Source: Xanthomonas sp. DAR 35659
GTDB taxonomy: Bacteria; Pseudomonadota; Gammaproteobacteria; Xanthomonadales; Xanthomonadaceae
DNA: 64,000 bases
NCBI RefSeq assembly: GCF_041242975.1
Contig: NZ_CP162488.1
Span: forward strand, 1,788,001 to 1,852,000
Direction of reading: 5' to 3'
Positions within the stretch are counted from its first letter, which is position 1. Each line of letters starts with the position of its first letter. The translations under genes were made by a program, and so were the position numbers. Below are positions 62,331-64,000 of the stretch, piece by piece. The notes beneath the pieces were generated by a model that worked only from the letters and a program-made list of their open reading frames with translations, was not told the DNA's origin and did not search any database.

Positions 62331-62495
62331 TCAGCCGCCTGGTTGCGTGGAGTACCAGCGAGAATCCTCGCCAAGATATGGCTTCATCTCGCAGACGCCC
62401 GGCGCCGCGATGTTTTGCATGGGCTCGTCGAGCTGGACCGCGAACGGGTTGGAGTGAGAATCCTGTTTCTCTAATTTGGCGTCTTGAATTTTCAT
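62331..62495 (-). CDS. 54-residue putative RiPP precursor peptide
   Basis: ATG at 62495 has a strong GAGGAG site seven bases upstream. The peptide starts MKIQDAKLEKQDSHSNPF, a charged leader-like part, and ends in IAAPGVCEMKPYLGED then SRWYSTQPGG. It has one Cys (35), Glu at 36 and 43, an Asp at 44, and a Gly-Gly end. It resembles no family I know. A small gene, hairpin, then an amide-forming enzyme is the layout of a RiPP. One speculative core is Cys35 to the end, with a 9-member ring from the Cys35 amine to Glu43, but the penultimate leader Thr of lasso peptides is absent. Confidence 0.7.
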   Translation of the reverse strand: MKIQDAKLEKQDSHSNPFAVQLDEPMQNIAAPGVCEMKPYLGEDSRWYSTQPGG

Positions 62496-62709
62496 CACGA
62501 AGCTCCTCTTCCTCTATGTCGTCATGCGGCGACCAACAAAACCTAGCACTGCGCCCATGGGGTGACAAGTTGGGATGGCGGTCATGGCTGGCGGTGCGGG
62601 CGGCTCAGCACGATTCGCAGGTCTTATCGGTGCCTTCGTCACCGACCATGCGAGCTGCGCACGCGCCGACACGCGAAGCGTTTGCGTCGCCCCAAGGCGA
62701 CGCAGCCGC

Positions 62710-64000
62710 TCAGCGCACCCCGTGCATCATCCGCCGAAGCAATGGCGCGGCGAGGAAGGCCAGCAGCGCGCAGCCCAGGCCGATCCACAGCATCAGCCAG
62801 AACAGGTGCGCGTACTTGGCCGCGGCGTCGGCGACGTTCAGCGCCTCGCCGTCCGGCACCTCGATCGCGGCGAGCTTGCCGAACAGCGCCGCCAACGCTT
62901 CGGAGAAGGCGGTGGCCAGGAACCAGGTGCCCATCATCAGGCTGACCACGCGCGGCACCGCGAGTTGGGTCACCGCCGACAGGCCGACCGGTGACAGGCA
63001 CATCTCGCCGGCCTCCAGCACCAGGTAGGCCAGCACCAGCCACCACACGCTGGCCATCTGTCCGCTGGCGCCGACCTGCTGCGCGGCCAGCGCCAGCGGC
63101 ACGAACGACAGCCCGGCCAGCAGCAGGCCGGCGGCCGACTTGAGCGGCTTGGACGGCTCCAGATTGCGCCGCTCCAGCCATGCCCACAGCGCCGCGAACA
63201 GCGGCGCCAGCAGCACCAGGAACAGCGCGCCCAGGTAGGTCAGCGAGCCGGCGGTCTGCGGCAGCACCAGGCAGTCGCGGATCAGGAACAGCAGCATCAG
63301 CGCCCCCACCACCACGAACAGCACGCGTGGCGCCGCCGACGCTGGGCGCCGGTCGGACAGCGACGCGGCCAGCACGAAGCCCAGCGGCGCCAGCAGCAGC
63401 GAGGCGATCGACCACGGCAGCGGGGTGCCGTCGCGGATCACCAGCGACGGCACGATGTCCTTGGTCATCAGCCGGTCGGTGAAGGTGACCCAGGAGCCGT
63501 AGGTCTGCTCGTACAGGGTGAAGTACACCAGCGCCATCGCGATCAGCACCATCAGCGCGATCATCTGCTGGCGCTGCACCGGCGTGCACTGGGTGCCGGT
63601 GAACCAGGCGAACCACAGCAGCACCGCGCCGAGCACAAGCAGCATCAGCAGCAGCGCCAGGGAGATTTCCCCGCCCAGGCTGAAGGCGCCATTGGCCGCG
63701 GCCCACATCAGGCCGGCCACCGGCACCACGCCGAGCGTCGCGGCCAGGTAGATCGCCCATTCGCGCGGCATGCCGAACACGCGCGCGCGCAGCAGTGCCG
63801 GTTGCGCCGGCTCGGCGTGGCCGTGCAGGTACTTCTGGCCCCACAGGAACATGCCCAGGCCGAGCAGCATGCCGATCCCGGCGGCACCGAAGCCGTAGCG
63901 CCAGCCGTAGGCCTCGCCCAGGAAGCCGCAGACCAGCGAGGCGAACAGCGCGCCGAGGTTGATGCCGGCGTAGAACAGGGAAAAGCCGGCGTCGCGGCGC
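62710..64000 (-). CDS. POT/PTR family peptide:H+ symporter (partial, N-terminus beyond window)
   Basis: At least 430 residues, running off the right edge. Family blocks include AGINLGALFASLVCGFLGEAYGWRYGFGAAG (as AGINLGALFASLV and GWRYGFGAAGIG), FTLYEQTYGSWVTF and LVLEAGEMCLSPVGLSAVTQLA (as EAGEMCLSPVGLS). DtpA-type carriers import di- and tripeptides with protons. About 215 bp separate it from the small peptide gene; linkage with it is not shown. Confidence 0.9.
   Translation of the reverse strand, partial: RRDAGFSLFYAGINLGALFASLVCGFLGEAYGWRYGFGAAGIGMLLGLGMFLWGQKYLHGHAEPAQPALLRARVFGMPREWAIYLAATLGVVPVAGLMWAAANGAFSLGGEISLALLLMLLVLGAVLLWFAWFTGTQCTPVQRQQMIALMVLIAMALVYFTLYEQTYGSWVTFTDRLMTKDIVPSLVIRDGTPLPWSIASLLLAPLGFVLAASLSDRRPASAAPRVLFVVVGALMLLFLIRDCLVLPQTAGSLTYLGALFLVLLAPLFAALWAWLERRNLEPSKPLKSAAGLLLAGLSFVPLALAAQQVGASGQMASVWWLVLAYLVLEAGEMCLSPVGLSAVTQLAVPRVVSLMMGTWFLATAFSEALAALFGKLAAIEVPDGEALNVADAAAKYAHLFWLMLWIGLGCALLAFLAAPLLRRMMHGVR

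Noticed and set aside
60654..62495. Canonical lasso peptide cluster
   Set aside because: No B1/B2 protein in the window, no Thr at the penultimate leader position, and the ring acceptor is only tentatively placed. Kept as an unclassified RiPP-like unit.
62710..64000. POT transporter as exporter of the small peptide
   Set aside because: The family imports di- and tripeptides; a 20-residue modified peptide is not a known substrate, and a spacer of about 215 bp separates the genes.

Overview
The window is chromosomal DNA of a Xanthomonas-like gammaproteobacterium. This is inferred from very high G+C, the fused aspartokinase/diaminopimelate decarboxylase gene, the murL-murD2 pair, the gene order around suf and purMN, and recurring GGGAATC-type and GTAGGAGC-type intergenic repeats. 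No rRNA, tRNA or CRISPR was seen.

Layout. 1-6.1 kb: purine genes purN and purM (minus), then DUF2066, an AI-2E-type permease and hda (plus). 6.3-12.1 kb: amgK-murU cell-wall recycling pair, a GlsB-type membrane protein, an M20 peptidase, comEA and a HutD-like protein. 12.1-13.6 kb: an orphan response regulator with an eroded phosphorylation switch, and an unknown protein. 13.6-21.7 kb: a seven-gene minus-strand iron operon behind a Fur-like box (TonB receptor, PiuC, PepSY membrane protein, DUF2271, DUF4198, ApbE, membrane-anchored flavodoxin reductase). 21.8-28.2 kb: suf iron-sulfur operon (Rrf2 regulator, sufB, C, D, S, GNAT, Rieske). 28.3-36.8 kb: mixed housekeeping and stress genes, including a SET-domain protein, an ankyrin protein, an HU with a histone H1-like tail and OsmC. 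36.9-42.8 kb: lysAC, a membrane protein, murL and murD2 with overlapping genes. 43-46 kb: dienelactone hydrolase, ispB, ssb.

46.0-47.7 kb is a scar: a tyrosine recombinase gene broken by an 867-bp IS5-family element, a 7-bp tandem duplication and loss of its 3' end. Directly after it (47.8-57.6 kb) lies a compact sugar-oxidation island. Two convergent operons encode a GMC dehydrogenase with its small subunit, a DUF1080 (3-keto-disaccharide hydrolase family) protein, cytochrome c, three TIM-barrel isomerases, a Gfo/Idh oxidoreductase and an MFS permease. They start from outward ends carrying the same TGCAATCGATTGCA palindrome and are flanked by a LacI-family regulator gene. I infer a LacI-controlled pathway that oxidises glycosides at C3 in the periplasm, cleaves them, imports the product and reduces it.

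57.8-64 kb: an unknown protein, a secreted S9 peptidase, then a minus-strand pair not explained by standard families: a 54-residue peptide gene with a strong ribosome-binding site, an attenuator-like hairpin, and an asparagine-synthetase-like enzyme lacking the usual N-terminal cysteine. This looks like a minimal RiPP-type unit and is the most novel candidate here. A POT-family peptide transporter runs off the right edge.
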